This document shows, piece after piece, positions 1-5,045 of a stretch of DNA of 5,045 nucleotides. Within the stretch, counting starts at the first letter, position 1; each line of letters starts with the position of its first letter. Source of the stretch: Ignavibacteria bacterium UBA4661 (lineage in GTDB: Bacteria; Bacteroidota; Ignavibacteria; Kapaibacteriales; UBA4661). The notes under the pieces were generated by a model. The model saw nothing but the letters and a program-made list of their open reading frames with translations, made no database searches and was not told the DNA's origin. The stretch is taken from assembly GCA_002405405.1 (NCBI GenBank), contig DHLT01000297.1, forward strand, positions 4,498-9,542, given 5' to 3'. The position numbers were made by a program, and so were the translations under genes.

Positions 1-368
1 GATTGAGCGTCACCCATAGAAGACACTTGAACATCAATTTTACTTCCGGGTTTGGAGAATGCCGGTACAGTTGCTGTAACCATGACTGCCGCAACATTCC
101 GCGTTTGCAGATTGATCTGCGGTACTGTTACACCAAATCGTTTGAGCATGCTGGTGATCGACTGAATAGTCATGGTTGAGCGGCGTGTATCACCAACATT
201 ACTCAGTCCTGTTACCAATCCATAACCGACTACTTGAAGTGTATTCGCACCTTGAATAATGGCAATATCTTTAATGCGTGCCGCATGACCTGCAGACGGC
301 AATATTAAGAGCACAAGGCAGAGTAGAAATGCTCGATGATTCCGTGAAAAATGAAACATGGTTTGCAT
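1..368 (-). CDS. flgI: Flagellar P-ring protein FlgI, N-terminal part (cut by window edge)
   Basis: FlgI is the subunit of the P-ring, the periplasmic ring that forms a bushing around the flagellar rod at the peptidoglycan layer. The window shows the first 122 codons; the 3' end lies beyond base 1. The translation begins with a Sec signal peptide (hydrophobic segment about residues 13-25, likely cut after A29 in SAGHA). The FlgI signatures follow: RIKDIA at 31-36, GYGLVTGL at 48-55 and GD at 59-60. The highly conserved NVAAVMVTAT at 91-100 leads into IDVQVSSMGDA at 111-121. The start is uncertain: ATG at 368 or an in-frame ATG at 359 both give a working signal peptide, and neither has a Shine-Dalgarno sequence. 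I prefer 368 because its context TTGACTATG is identical to that at the flgA start. It begins 27 bases after flgH and depends on FlgA, encoded just upstream, for assembly. Identity is near certain; only the start is in doubt. Confidence 0.96.
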   Translation of the reverse strand, partial: MQTMFHFSRNHRAFLLCLVLLILPSAGHAARIKDIAIIQGANTLQVVGYGLVTGLSNVGDTRRSTMTIQSITSMLKRFGVTVPQINLQTRNVAAVMVTATVPAFSKPGSKIDVQVSSMGDAQ

Positions 369-395
369 AGTCAAGCTGAAAACATAATGGTAGGA

Positions 396-995
396 TTAGA
401 ATAAGAAACGTAAAAAACGTGTAATCAAGCCGGGTTGATTTGCACGGGTAACATTGCCATCGCCTTCGATCAGCAAATTCAAATCCAAGATATTCGACGA
501 AAGCACACTATTATCATCAAGAATGTCAACCGGACGAACATATCCCGTCAGGGTAATTGTTTGCATCTCTCCATTTACTTTTGTTACGCGATTGGCACGA
601 ATCCGAAGGTTGCCATTGGCATCGACCGAATCAACGCGTGCCGACAATCGTGATCGAATTGTTTCAGTACGTGTATTTTGTCCACGACCACGAAAATTGT
701 TTGTCAAACCAAGTGAGCCACCGGCACTGGTTGAGCCACCACCCGGCAAGGAAGCGTTGCCCGAAGCACTCAGAGTTGTTTGTGATTGCTCATCAGCAAG
801 GGCATTGTTATCGGCAGTTGTACTTTCAACAGTCGAAATCGTTACGGCATCACCGACATTGAGAGCTTTCATATCAGAAAACAGCGAGCGGCGCATGTTT
901 TGTTGAAATTGAGCATGGAGTCCGATGGGTAAAACCATAACAACGACTACCAAAATGGTAGTACGATGCAGTACCGAGGAAAAAAAAGATTTCAT
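396..995 (-). CDS. flgH: Flagellar L-ring protein FlgH, lacking a lipobox cysteine
   Basis: FlgH forms the L-ring, which lets the flagellar rod pass through the outer membrane. The 199-residue product shows the family features in order: SLFSD at 37-41, VGDAVTI at 47-53, a Gly/Ser/Thr-rich middle (about 76-105) ending in FRGRG at 101-105, then RLSARVDSVDANGNLRI and TLTGYVRPVDI with DDNSVLSS in the C-terminal half. It ends in the aromatic/basic tail ITRFLRFLF. The N-terminus is a signal peptide (hydrophobic residues about 13-26) with a signal peptidase I-type site after A28 and Q29 at +1. Characterised FlgH proteins such as that of E. coli are lipoproteins, but this one contains no cysteine anywhere, so it cannot be lipidated the usual way. 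The start at 995 is the only one that supplies the signal peptide; its upstream sequence is pyrimidine-rich with no Shine-Dalgarno. It lies 41 bases after flgA and 27 before flgI, the usual P/L-ring gene cluster. Confidence 0.95.
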   Translation of the reverse strand: MKSFFSSVLHRTTILVVVVMVLPIGLHAQFQQNMRRSLFSDMKALNVGDAVTISTVESTTADNNALADEQSQTTLSASGNASLPGGGSTSAGGSLGLTNNFRGRGQNTRTETIRSRLSARVDSVDANGNLRIRANRVTKVNGEMQTITLTGYVRPVDILDDNSVLSSNILDLNLLIEGDGNVTRANQPGLITRFLRFLF

Positions 996-1036
996 AGGGG
1001 TTTGGGGAAAGATATGCTGATAAGTAAGGAGAAGAA

Positions 1037-1759
1037 TTACCGAACAACTTCAACAATACCATTGCCTAGAGCACGGCAGAGAATTGTTGTTTGACCACCG
1101 GTACGAATCACTTGCAATGTTTCGCCCGGAGCTGCATCATCAATTGCTTTACCTTGCGTGCGAATGAGAATATTGCCGGTTCGAACTACAATCGAAACCA
1201 GTTGATTACGTACAATACCATTGGTTGCGCCTAGATATTTGGTACGAATTGGTTCACCCGGACTAATCATAGCGGTTGTACGACGACCAATGAGAGATTG
1301 CGGATCGGTGATTGCGTCGTCGTTTGCTGCAATAGTACGCTCTTTCCACTCAATATCTTCTTCGCTGATTAACGAACCCGGAGCAATACGTTTCGTTGCA
1401 ACAGGCACAAGGCGATCGATAGTAATGCGAAAGGGAACAGATACTCGGCGAATGATTTTTTCACCGACAAAAAACTCTATGACAACATTAGCAAAAGACG
1501 CAGTGCGTTTTTCATCATCAAGAATCCGTGCTTCGACATGTGATTGAGAAAAAACTTGATCGCCAATACTTTTAAGTGCTTCTGCTTTAACTTTTCCCCC
1601 ATAGAGCGAAAGAACATGCTCTTTAGCGGCTTGCTGAATGCGGACGCTCGAATATGTTGTTTGTGCTAGCCCTGTGTAGATTGATAGAAGAAAAAACACC
1701 AAGAGCGATACAAACTGTATCGGCTTAGAGAACTGCGGGGTATATGATGTCTTTTTCAT
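1037..1759 (-). CDS. flgA: Flagellar P-ring assembly chaperone FlgA
   Basis: FlgA is a periplasmic chaperone needed for FlgI to polymerise into the P-ring. The chosen ATG at 1759 gives 240 residues. A longer in-frame ORF to 1816 would place 19 polar residues before the signal peptide and is rejected; the ATG at 1759 is preceded by GGAAGA with a 7-base spacer and starts with MKKT. A signal peptide covers residues 1-32 (hydrophobic 16-31), cut at GLA|Q, leaving Gln at +1. The poorly conserved N-terminal domain follows (about 33-115). Next is the SAF-type domain (about 117-176) with VPVATKRIAPGSLISEEDIEW, TDPQSLIGRRT and ISPGEPIR. The C-terminal beta domain (about 181-240) has VSIVVRTGNILI, GKAIDDAAPGETLQV and GNGIVEVV. 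These match FlgA from many Gram-negative bacteria. It lies 82 bases after flgG and 41 before flgH. The single cysteine is C228, near the C-terminus. Confidence 0.95.
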   Translation of the reverse strand: MKKTSYTPQFSKPIQFVSLLVFFLLSIYTGLAQTTYSSVRIQQAAKEHVLSLYGGKVKAEALKSIGDQVFSQSHVEARILDDEKRTASFANVVIEFFVGEKIIRRVSVPFRITIDRLVPVATKRIAPGSLISEEDIEWKERTIAANDDAITDPQSLIGRRTTAMISPGEPIRTKYLGATNGIVRNQLVSIVVRTGNILIRTQGKAIDDAAPGETLQVIRTGGQTTILCRALGNGIVEVVR

Positions 1760-1766
1760 AGTCAAA

Positions 1767-1772
1767 TCTTCC
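1767..1772 (-). promoter_or_regulatory. Shine-Dalgarno-like sequence deciding the flgA start
   Basis: The minus strand reads GGAAGA, seven bases before the ATG at 1759. It is the clearest purine-rich ribosome-binding site among the flagellar genes here. It supports the 240-residue FlgA over the longer ORF that starts at 1816. Confidence 0.55.
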
Positions 1773-1841
1773 AAATCATGAGAAAACCAATTGATTCTGT
1801 TGGATGTATCCTGCAAAGCACAAATGACCTGCTAAACCATA

Positions 1842-2636
1842 TTATCGTTTGATATTCGTTGCCGTTGTCAGAATATCTTCTGCTGTTTTTACGGATTTAG
1901 AATTCAACTCAAAAGCACGTTGAGCGACAATCATGTTGACCATTTCTTCGACTAAATCAACATTGGAATTCTCTAATTGATTCTGGAGAATTTCACCCGT
2001 ATTATTTGTTCCTGCTTGTTGAAACACTGCTTGCCCTGATGCAGAGGTCTCTTGGTATAAATTGTCGCCAAGGGACTTCAAGCCGGCGGGGTTGACAAAT
2101 CGTGCAAGTTCGATTTGTCCAAGGACTTGTGCTTCATTAGTCGCATTGCCGGGGAGACGACCACGAACAATACCATCGCGCGATACTGTCAATTCAACAG
2201 TTTCATCAGGTACACGAATACCCGGTTCTAGGGAATATCCTTGTGATGTAACAATCTGTCCATTGCGATCAAGTTGGAAGGAACCATCGCGGGTGTAAGC
2301 AAAGCTATTGTCAGGTCGGCGTACAATAAAAAATCCTTCACCGGAGATTGCCATATCAAGAGGGTTATTGGTGCCTTTGACATCGCCCTGAGAAAATTGG
2401 CGGGTTGTACCAATAAGTTCAACACCACCGCCAATTTGAATTTCATTGACGGGTTCAACACCAAAGCGTTGCGTGTTTCCTGCCGGACGAATGGTTTCAT
2501 AGAGCAGATCCTGAAATTCAGCGCGCACTTTCTTGAAACCTGTTGTATTTACGTTAGCAAGATTATTGGAGACAATTTCAATAAATCGCTGTTGAGCAGA
2601 CAGTCCGGTTCCTGCAGTTGTAAGTGTTTTATCCAT
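1842..2636 (-). CDS. flgG: Flagellar distal rod protein FlgG
   Basis: FlgG is the distal rod subunit, exported by the flagellar type III system, and the rod segment around which the P- and L-rings form. The 264-residue length is typical. The N-terminal helix carries the rod/hook signature SNNLANVNTTGFKK at 23-36, followed by FQDLLYETIRPAG, a region close to the FlgG-specific segment of enteric FlgG. The middle has GGGVELIGTTRQFSQGDV, NNPLDMAISGEGFF and YTRDGSFQLDRNGQIVT, diagnostic of the FlgE/F/G family. The C-terminal helix at 221-264 (LENSNVDLVEEMVNMIVAQRA) packs with the N-terminal helix in the rod. There is no signal peptide, as expected for a type III substrate. The ATG at 2636 aligns with the family start, although the upstream bases (ACTACACTC) contain no Shine-Dalgarno. 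It starts 62 bases after flgF. FlgG rather than FlgF or FlgE is favoured by the length and the LLYETIRPAG segment. Confidence 0.97.
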   Translation of the reverse strand: MDKTLTTAGTGLSAQQRFIEIVSNNLANVNTTGFKKVRAEFQDLLYETIRPAGNTQRFGVEPVNEIQIGGGVELIGTTRQFSQGDVKGTNNPLDMAISGEGFFIVRRPDNSFAYTRDGSFQLDRNGQIVTSQGYSLEPGIRVPDETVELTVSRDGIVRGRLPGNATNEAQVLGQIELARFVNPAGLKSLGDNLYQETSASGQAVFQQAGTNNTGEILQNQLENSNVDLVEEMVNMIVAQRAFELNSKSVKTAEDILTTATNIKR

Positions 2637-2661
2637 GAGTGTAGTGTAAAAAAGTAGTCGA

Positions 2662-2691
2662 AAAGAAGTACGCTATGTTGAGAATTTTAAA
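2662..2691 (-). repeat. flgG leader copy of a two-part sequence shared with the flgF leader
   Basis: Just after the flgF stop codon the minus strand carries TTTAAAATTCTC (2691-2680), then ACTTCTTT (2669-2662), with 10 bases between them. The ATG of flgG follows 25 bases later. The same two strings occur in the same order before flgF. Both match exactly; their function is unknown. Confidence 0.5.
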
Positions 2692-2698
2692 CAGGTTA

Positions 2699-3484
2699 TC
2701 AGCCGCTTATTCGCGACAATTCTATGCTTTTGGCGATCGTATCGTCGTTGGTTGTAATGACTTTTTGACCCATTTCAAAGTTCTTTTGAATCATAATCAT
2801 ATTGAGGATTTCGCTAACGATATTCACATTAGATTTTTCGATAAAGCCCTGTTTAACACTGACTTGATCATCATTCAAACGACGCATGTCGGTAGCATCG
2901 GTTGTTTCAAACATGGTTCCTGAAACGCGCTTCAATGATTGGGGATTCTCCACATCCATGATAGTAATCTGCCCCAGAAAGAATTCATTCACGAAGACTT
3001 CGCCATTTTTCTCGATGCGAATACCAACGGGTTGCTCGTCTTCTTTGACAGCGGTACGACTTTGTTCAAATGCGGTACGGACAAGAAGGGGACCATTATC
3101 AGCCATGACTTGTTTGCCATCGGGGGTAGCCAAATAACCCTGATCGTCTACCGTAAAATTTCCGGCTCGGGTGAGAAATTCACCACCGGATTTATCACGT
3201 ACCATAAAAAAACCTGTTCCGTCAATAGCAACATCGAGAGCATTGCCTGTTGATTGTGTTGCTCCCATAGAAAAGTCACCATGGCGGCTGTTGACAATAT
3301 CATCTTGTGAAACGCTACCTTTGTTATGATGCATATTCTGCACAGCATCAATGAGGGAGCGTTGAAAAGTATCTTCACGCTTAAAACCCGTTGTTGCAGA
3401 GTTTGCCATATTGTTGGCAATGACTTCCAAGCGGGTCATCTGTGGCATCATGCCAAGTGCGGCTGTATAGATTTCTTTAACCAT
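2699..3484 (-). CDS. flgF: Flagellar proximal rod protein FlgF
   Basis: FlgF is a proximal rod subunit exported by the flagellar type III system and assembled below FlgG. With the ATG at 3484 the protein is 261 residues and begins MVKEIYTAALGMM, the usual FlgF/FlgG beginning. The rod signature is NNMANSATTGFKRE at 24-37, slightly unlike the more common NNLANVNTTGFK. The middle has the family pattern GNALDVAIDGTGFF, FLTRAGNFTVDDQGYL and GQITIMDVENPQSLKRV. The C-terminal helix is at 215-261 (IEKSNVNIVSEILNMIMIQKN). An in-frame ORF continues upstream to 3637, but the added 51 residues would overlap the preceding gene and have no counterpart in the family. A weak AGAAG sits six bases before the chosen ATG. 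It lies 85 bases after the FlhB-like gene and 62 before flgG. FlgF rather than a second FlgG is inferred from its divergence from the downstream gene and its position before flgG. Confidence 0.93.
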   Translation of the reverse strand: MVKEIYTAALGMMPQMTRLEVIANNMANSATTGFKREDTFQRSLIDAVQNMHHNKGSVSQDDIVNSRHGDFSMGATQSTGNALDVAIDGTGFFMVRDKSGGEFLTRAGNFTVDDQGYLATPDGKQVMADNGPLLVRTAFEQSRTAVKEDEQPVGIRIEKNGEVFVNEFFLGQITIMDVENPQSLKRVSGTMFETTDATDMRRLNDDQVSVKQGFIEKSNVNIVSEILNMIMIQKNFEMGQKVITTNDDTIAKSIELSRISG

Positions 3485-3496
3485 GACATGCTTCTG

Positions 3497-3529
3497 AAAG
3501 AAGTGAAACAACAACGAGAGAATTTTAAA
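3497..3529 (-). repeat. flgF leader copy of a two-part sequence shared with the flgG leader
   Basis: In the 85-base gap before flgF the minus strand reads TTTAAAATTCTC (3529-3518), then ACTTCTTT (3504-3497), with 13 bases between them. The ATG of flgF follows after another 12 bases. The same two strings lie in the same order upstream of flgG (2691-2662). The match is exact; whether it acts in transcription, translation or RNA processing cannot be told. Confidence 0.5.
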
Positions 3530-3569
3530 TCGAAAAACATGTGCAAAGAGAGTGAACTCCGTTGTACGC

Positions 3570-3908
3570 TCATAAATCAGCGGGCGGATCACTTGGTGCA
3601 GACGATTGAATAAAACTTTCTTGTCGCGTGATACCAAGCTTTTCTTCGTTCATTTGATAGATGTACAAGAGAATTTCAGCAACGGCTTGATACAAGCGCG
3701 AGGGAACTGGTTGCATTGCATCGATGCCCGAAAGAAGCTGAATCATATCAGGGTCCTGCCGCACCGGAACATTGCGCTCTTTGGCAATGCGAATGATTTT
3801 TTCTGCCATACTGCCTGCGCCTTTTGCAACCACTTTCGGTGTAGCATCCTGCTCATCATTGTAGCGAAGAGCAACAGCACGCTGTATTGAGTTTTGTGAG
3901 CGTTTCAT
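3570..3908 (-). CDS. Stand-alone FlhB-type cytoplasmic domain protein (FlhX/YlqH-like)
   Basis: This 112-residue protein resembles only the part of the export-gate protein FlhB that lies after its self-cleavage site. In full-length FlhB that domain binds export substrates and takes part in the switch from rod/hook to filament export. Visible family features in order: AVALRYN at 11-17, PKVVAKGAG at 24-32, AEKIIRIAKERNVPV at 35-49, DP at 52-53, and PSRLYQAVAEILLYIY at 69-84. The last 25 residues look disordered, with several Ser, Pro and Asp. There are no membrane helices. In FlhB the block before AVAL is NPTHY; here the matching residues are NSIQR, so the cleavage motif is absent. Such short paralogues are known, for example FlhX of Helicobacter/Campylobacter and YlqH of Bacillus. 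The reading frame starts with ATG at 3908 without a Shine-Dalgarno. It is the first gene of the flagellar run, 85 bases before flgF. A role in export is inferred from family and context. Confidence 0.88.
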   Translation of the reverse strand: MKRSQNSIQRAVALRYNDEQDATPKVVAKGAGSMAEKIIRIAKERNVPVRQDPDMIQLLSGIDAMQPVPSRLYQAVAEILLYIYQMNEEKLGITRQESFIQSSAPSDPPADL

Positions 3909-3948
3909 CGGGCGTAGAATAGGAGAAACACAATCATCAAAACAAATA

Positions 3949-3966
3949 GTTCAAGCATTGTGCCAA
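3949..3966 (-). promoter_or_regulatory. Possible sigma-54 (-24/-12) promoter of the flagellar operon
   Basis: The minus strand reads TTGGCACAATGCTTGAAC. The upstream half, TTGGCAC, is a perfect match to the -24 element recognised by RpoN, and five bases after TGGCAC comes TTGA in the position of the -12 element TTGC. The spacing from GG to the -13/-12 pair is the required ten bases; the only important departure is A instead of C at -12. Transcription would start near 3939, giving a leader of about 31 bases before the ATG at 3908. Rod and ring operons are RpoN-dependent in several bacteria, which makes the call plausible. No activator site could be recognised. Confidence 0.35.
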
Positions 3967-4215
3967 GTTTTAAAGGACTTAGCAGGTGATAGGTAAGAAT
4001 TCTCCCTTGTTTTTGTGTCTTTTTTACATAATTCGGGAGAAGACCCTACCGTTGGATATGTAACAAAGCGAATAATCGCCATATGGCAGACTATAGGGTG
4101 AAATGTGGTTATTATTATGCAGTCGTTTGGGTGTTGTTGGTATAATTATAGTCAGTGTTTTTGGGGGCAAATAGTCTGAAAAAAATTGCTTTTATGTGTG
4201 AACAGTCTCAAACCG

Positions 4216-4253
4216 AAGAGACCTCTTGATGCTAATGATCAAAGAGGTCTCTT
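4216..4253 (-). terminator. Hairpin after leuS, probable transcript end
   Basis: AAGAGACCTCTT (4216-4227) and AAGAGGTCTCTT (4242-4253) form a perfect 12-bp stem. Three more pairs (GAT/ATC) form towards the loop if the A at 4241 is bulged, leaving a 7-base loop. It lies 30 bases after the leuS stop codon and well before the flagellar genes. On the minus strand the stem is followed by CGGTTTGAG rather than a clear U-tract; a run of seven T comes only about 30 bases later. It is therefore not a textbook intrinsic terminator, but position and stability favour a terminator or a 3'-end stabilising hairpin. Confidence 0.55.
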
Positions 4254-4283
4254 GAGTTATTCGCTCATTGGTACAAATATTAC

Positions 4284-5045
4284 TCAACCTACAATCAGGT
4301 TGAGCAAGTTATTGGGAACATAGATTTGTTTCTTGATGGACTTATCACCGATATGTTTGATGATGTCGGGACGAGTCATTGCTTGTGCGACCACAGCTGA
4401 CTCTTCGGCATTCATCGGTACAACTAGTTTTGCGCGGACTTTACTGCTGACTTGAATCACGATTTCGACTTCATCTTGAATCAACTTTGCAGGATCGAAC
4501 ATGGGGAATGGTTCATAGGCAAGTGTTGTCGTATGCCCAAGAATTTTCCAAAGTTCTTCGGCAATATGCGGCGCAAAAGGCGAAAGAACAAGCACGAACT
4601 GTTCCATCGCACTGCGCGGACGAGGCGTAGCTTTGGTGAATTCGTTCACAAAAATCATCATTTGCGAGACGGAAGTGTTGAAACTCATGCTCTCAATATC
4701 TTCGCCTACTTTTTTGATAGTTGAATGCAAAATAAACTCTTGTTCTTTCGTGAGTGCAATGTCCTGTACCTCGCCTAAAAGCGTGCTTTCTTCGCTGGCA
4801 ATCATACGCCACTCGCGATTTAAAAAGCTGTGTACTCGCTCAACACCTTTTGTGCTCGAAGGGGTTGCCATTTCGAGCGGACCCATAAACATTTCAAATA
4901 TCCGCAGAGAATCAGCACCGTATTCACGAATGACATAGTCGGGGTTGACGACATTGCCGAGAGATTTTGCCATTTTATGACCATCTTCTCCCAAAATTAC
5001 TACTTGGTAAAATAGATTAGCAAAAAGTTCATTTCTTGAAACAAT
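4284..5045 (-). CDS. leuS: Leucyl-tRNA synthetase, C-terminal part (cut by window edge)
   Basis: LeuRS joins leucine to tRNA-Leu in the cytoplasm, using ATP. The frame is open to base 5045, so only the last 253 residues are seen and no start is present. It opens just before the second ATP-binding signature of class I synthetases, here ILGEDGHKMAKSLGNVVNPD, with KMAKS (4962-4976) where KMSKS is usual. YGADSLRIFEMFMGPLE follows, typical of bacterial LeuRS. The helical anticodon-binding domain comes next, with AMEQFVLVLSPFAPHIAEELW near its end. Last is the small C-terminal domain (VEIVIQVSSKVRAKLVV to KKQIYVPNNLLNLIV), which contacts the tRNA. It ends with TGA at 4286-4284. The gene is a housekeeping neighbour and has no functional tie to flagella. 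A hairpin 30 bases downstream suggests it is transcribed separately. Confidence 0.97.
   Translation of the reverse strand: MVSRNELFANLFYQVVILGEDGHKMAKSLGNVVNPDYVIREYGADSLRIFEMFMGPLEMATPSSTKGVERVHSFLNREWRMIASEESTLLGEVQDIALTKEQEFILHSTIKKVGEDIESMSFNTSVSQMMIFVNEFTKATPRPRSAMEQFVLVLSPFAPHIAEELWKILGHTTTLAYEPFPMFDPAKLIQDEVEIVIQVSSKVRAKLVVPMNAEESAVVAQAMTRPDIIKHIGDKSIKKQIYVPNNLLNLIVG

Larger units (their letters stand above)
3909..4283 (-). other. 375-base non-coding stretch between leuS and the flagellar genes
   Basis: No open frame here has a credible start or protein family. It is AT-rich and holds, from high to low coordinates: the hairpin after leuS (4216-4253), a run of seven T on the minus strand (4185-4179), a TATAATTATA palindrome (4141-4150), a GCCATATGGC palindrome (4078-4087), a 7-bp inverted repeat (4000-4006 with 4035-4041, loop 28 bases), and the sigma-54-like sequence at 3949-3966. 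On the minus strand TATTTG (4173-4168) stands 17 bases before TATAAT (4150-4145), a poor but possible vegetative promoter that would give a leader of roughly 230 bases. The stretch most likely serves as terminator for leuS and promoter region for the flagellar operon. Confidence 0.7.

Noticed and set aside
454..906. A 150-codon plus-strand open frame opposite flgH
   Set aside because: It is antisense to a clearly identified FlgH, has no recognisable family, and its product looks like a random translation of the opposite strand. The other long plus-strand frames opposite flgA, flgG, flgF, the FlhB-like gene and leuS fail for the same reason.
874..1062. A 62-codon minus-strand frame across the flgA-flgH junction
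   Set aside because: It overlaps both flanking genes in another frame and shows no protein family features; the gap of 41 bases holds no gene.
1760..1816. Extended N-terminus for FlgA (19 extra residues)
   Set aside because: It would bury the signal peptide behind a polar segment; the ATG at 1759 has a Shine-Dalgarno-like GGAAGA and a normal signal peptide start.
3485..3637. Extended N-terminus for FlgF (51 extra residues)
   Set aside because: It would overlap the FlhB-like gene, has no counterpart in the family, and the ATG at 3484 gives the standard FlgF beginning.
4141..4173. Vegetative promoter TATTTG-N17-TATAAT on the minus strand
   Set aside because: The -35 part is poor, the TATAAT is part of an AT-rich palindrome present on both strands, and the leader would be about 230 bases. 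It is kept only as an alternative, not as a feature.
4087..4178. Inverted repeat CAGACTAT (4087-4094) with ATAGTCTG (4171-4178)
   Set aside because: An 8-base match 76 bases apart is expected by chance in a region this long, and it does not extend further.

Overview
The window is an ordinary but informative stretch of a flagellated, double-membraned bacterium. Everything recognisable is on the minus strand. Reading in the direction of transcription (high to low coordinates), it holds the 3' end of leuS, a 375-base non-coding stretch, and then six flagellar genes: a stand-alone FlhB-type cytoplasmic domain protein, flgF, flgG, flgA, flgH and flgI. leuS is cut off at its 5' end by the right window edge, and flgI at its 3' end by the left edge. 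No mobile element, CRISPR array, tRNA or rRNA is visible.

Organism: P-ring (FlgI) and L-ring (FlgH) genes show a Gram-negative envelope. FlgA and FlgH both have signal peptides predicted to be cut just before a glutamine, a habit well known in Bacteroidota (the 'Q-rule'). Shine-Dalgarno sequences are weak or absent at most starts, which also fits that group. I therefore infer a flagellated member of the Bacteroidota/Chlorobiota (FCB) assemblage, for example the Ignavibacteria/Kapabacteria side, but the sequence does not prove this.

Layout: leuS (4284-5045, partial) ends 30 bases before a 12-bp perfect hairpin (4216-4253), which probably marks the end of its transcript. The stretch 3909-4283 holds no convincing gene. 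About 40 bases upstream of the first flagellar gene it carries a near-consensus sigma-54-type -24/-12 sequence. The flagellar genes follow with gaps of 85, 62, 82, 41 and 27 bases and no overlaps, consistent with one operon.

How the genes work together: FlgF and FlgG build the proximal and distal rod and leave through the flagellar type III export gate, whose switch protein is FlhB. The short FlhB-like protein at the head of the operon belongs to this export apparatus. FlgA, FlgH and FlgI carry Sec signal peptides and act outside the inner membrane: FlgA is the periplasmic chaperone for P-ring assembly, FlgI the P-ring subunit and FlgH the L-ring subunit. The operon thus encodes the rod and the bushing around it.

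The points most worth a second look are a FlgH with no cysteine and hence no lipobox, matching sequence elements in the same order upstream of flgF and flgG, the sigma-54-like promoter, and a KMAKS rather than KMSKS motif in LeuS. I saw no evidence of a wholly new system.
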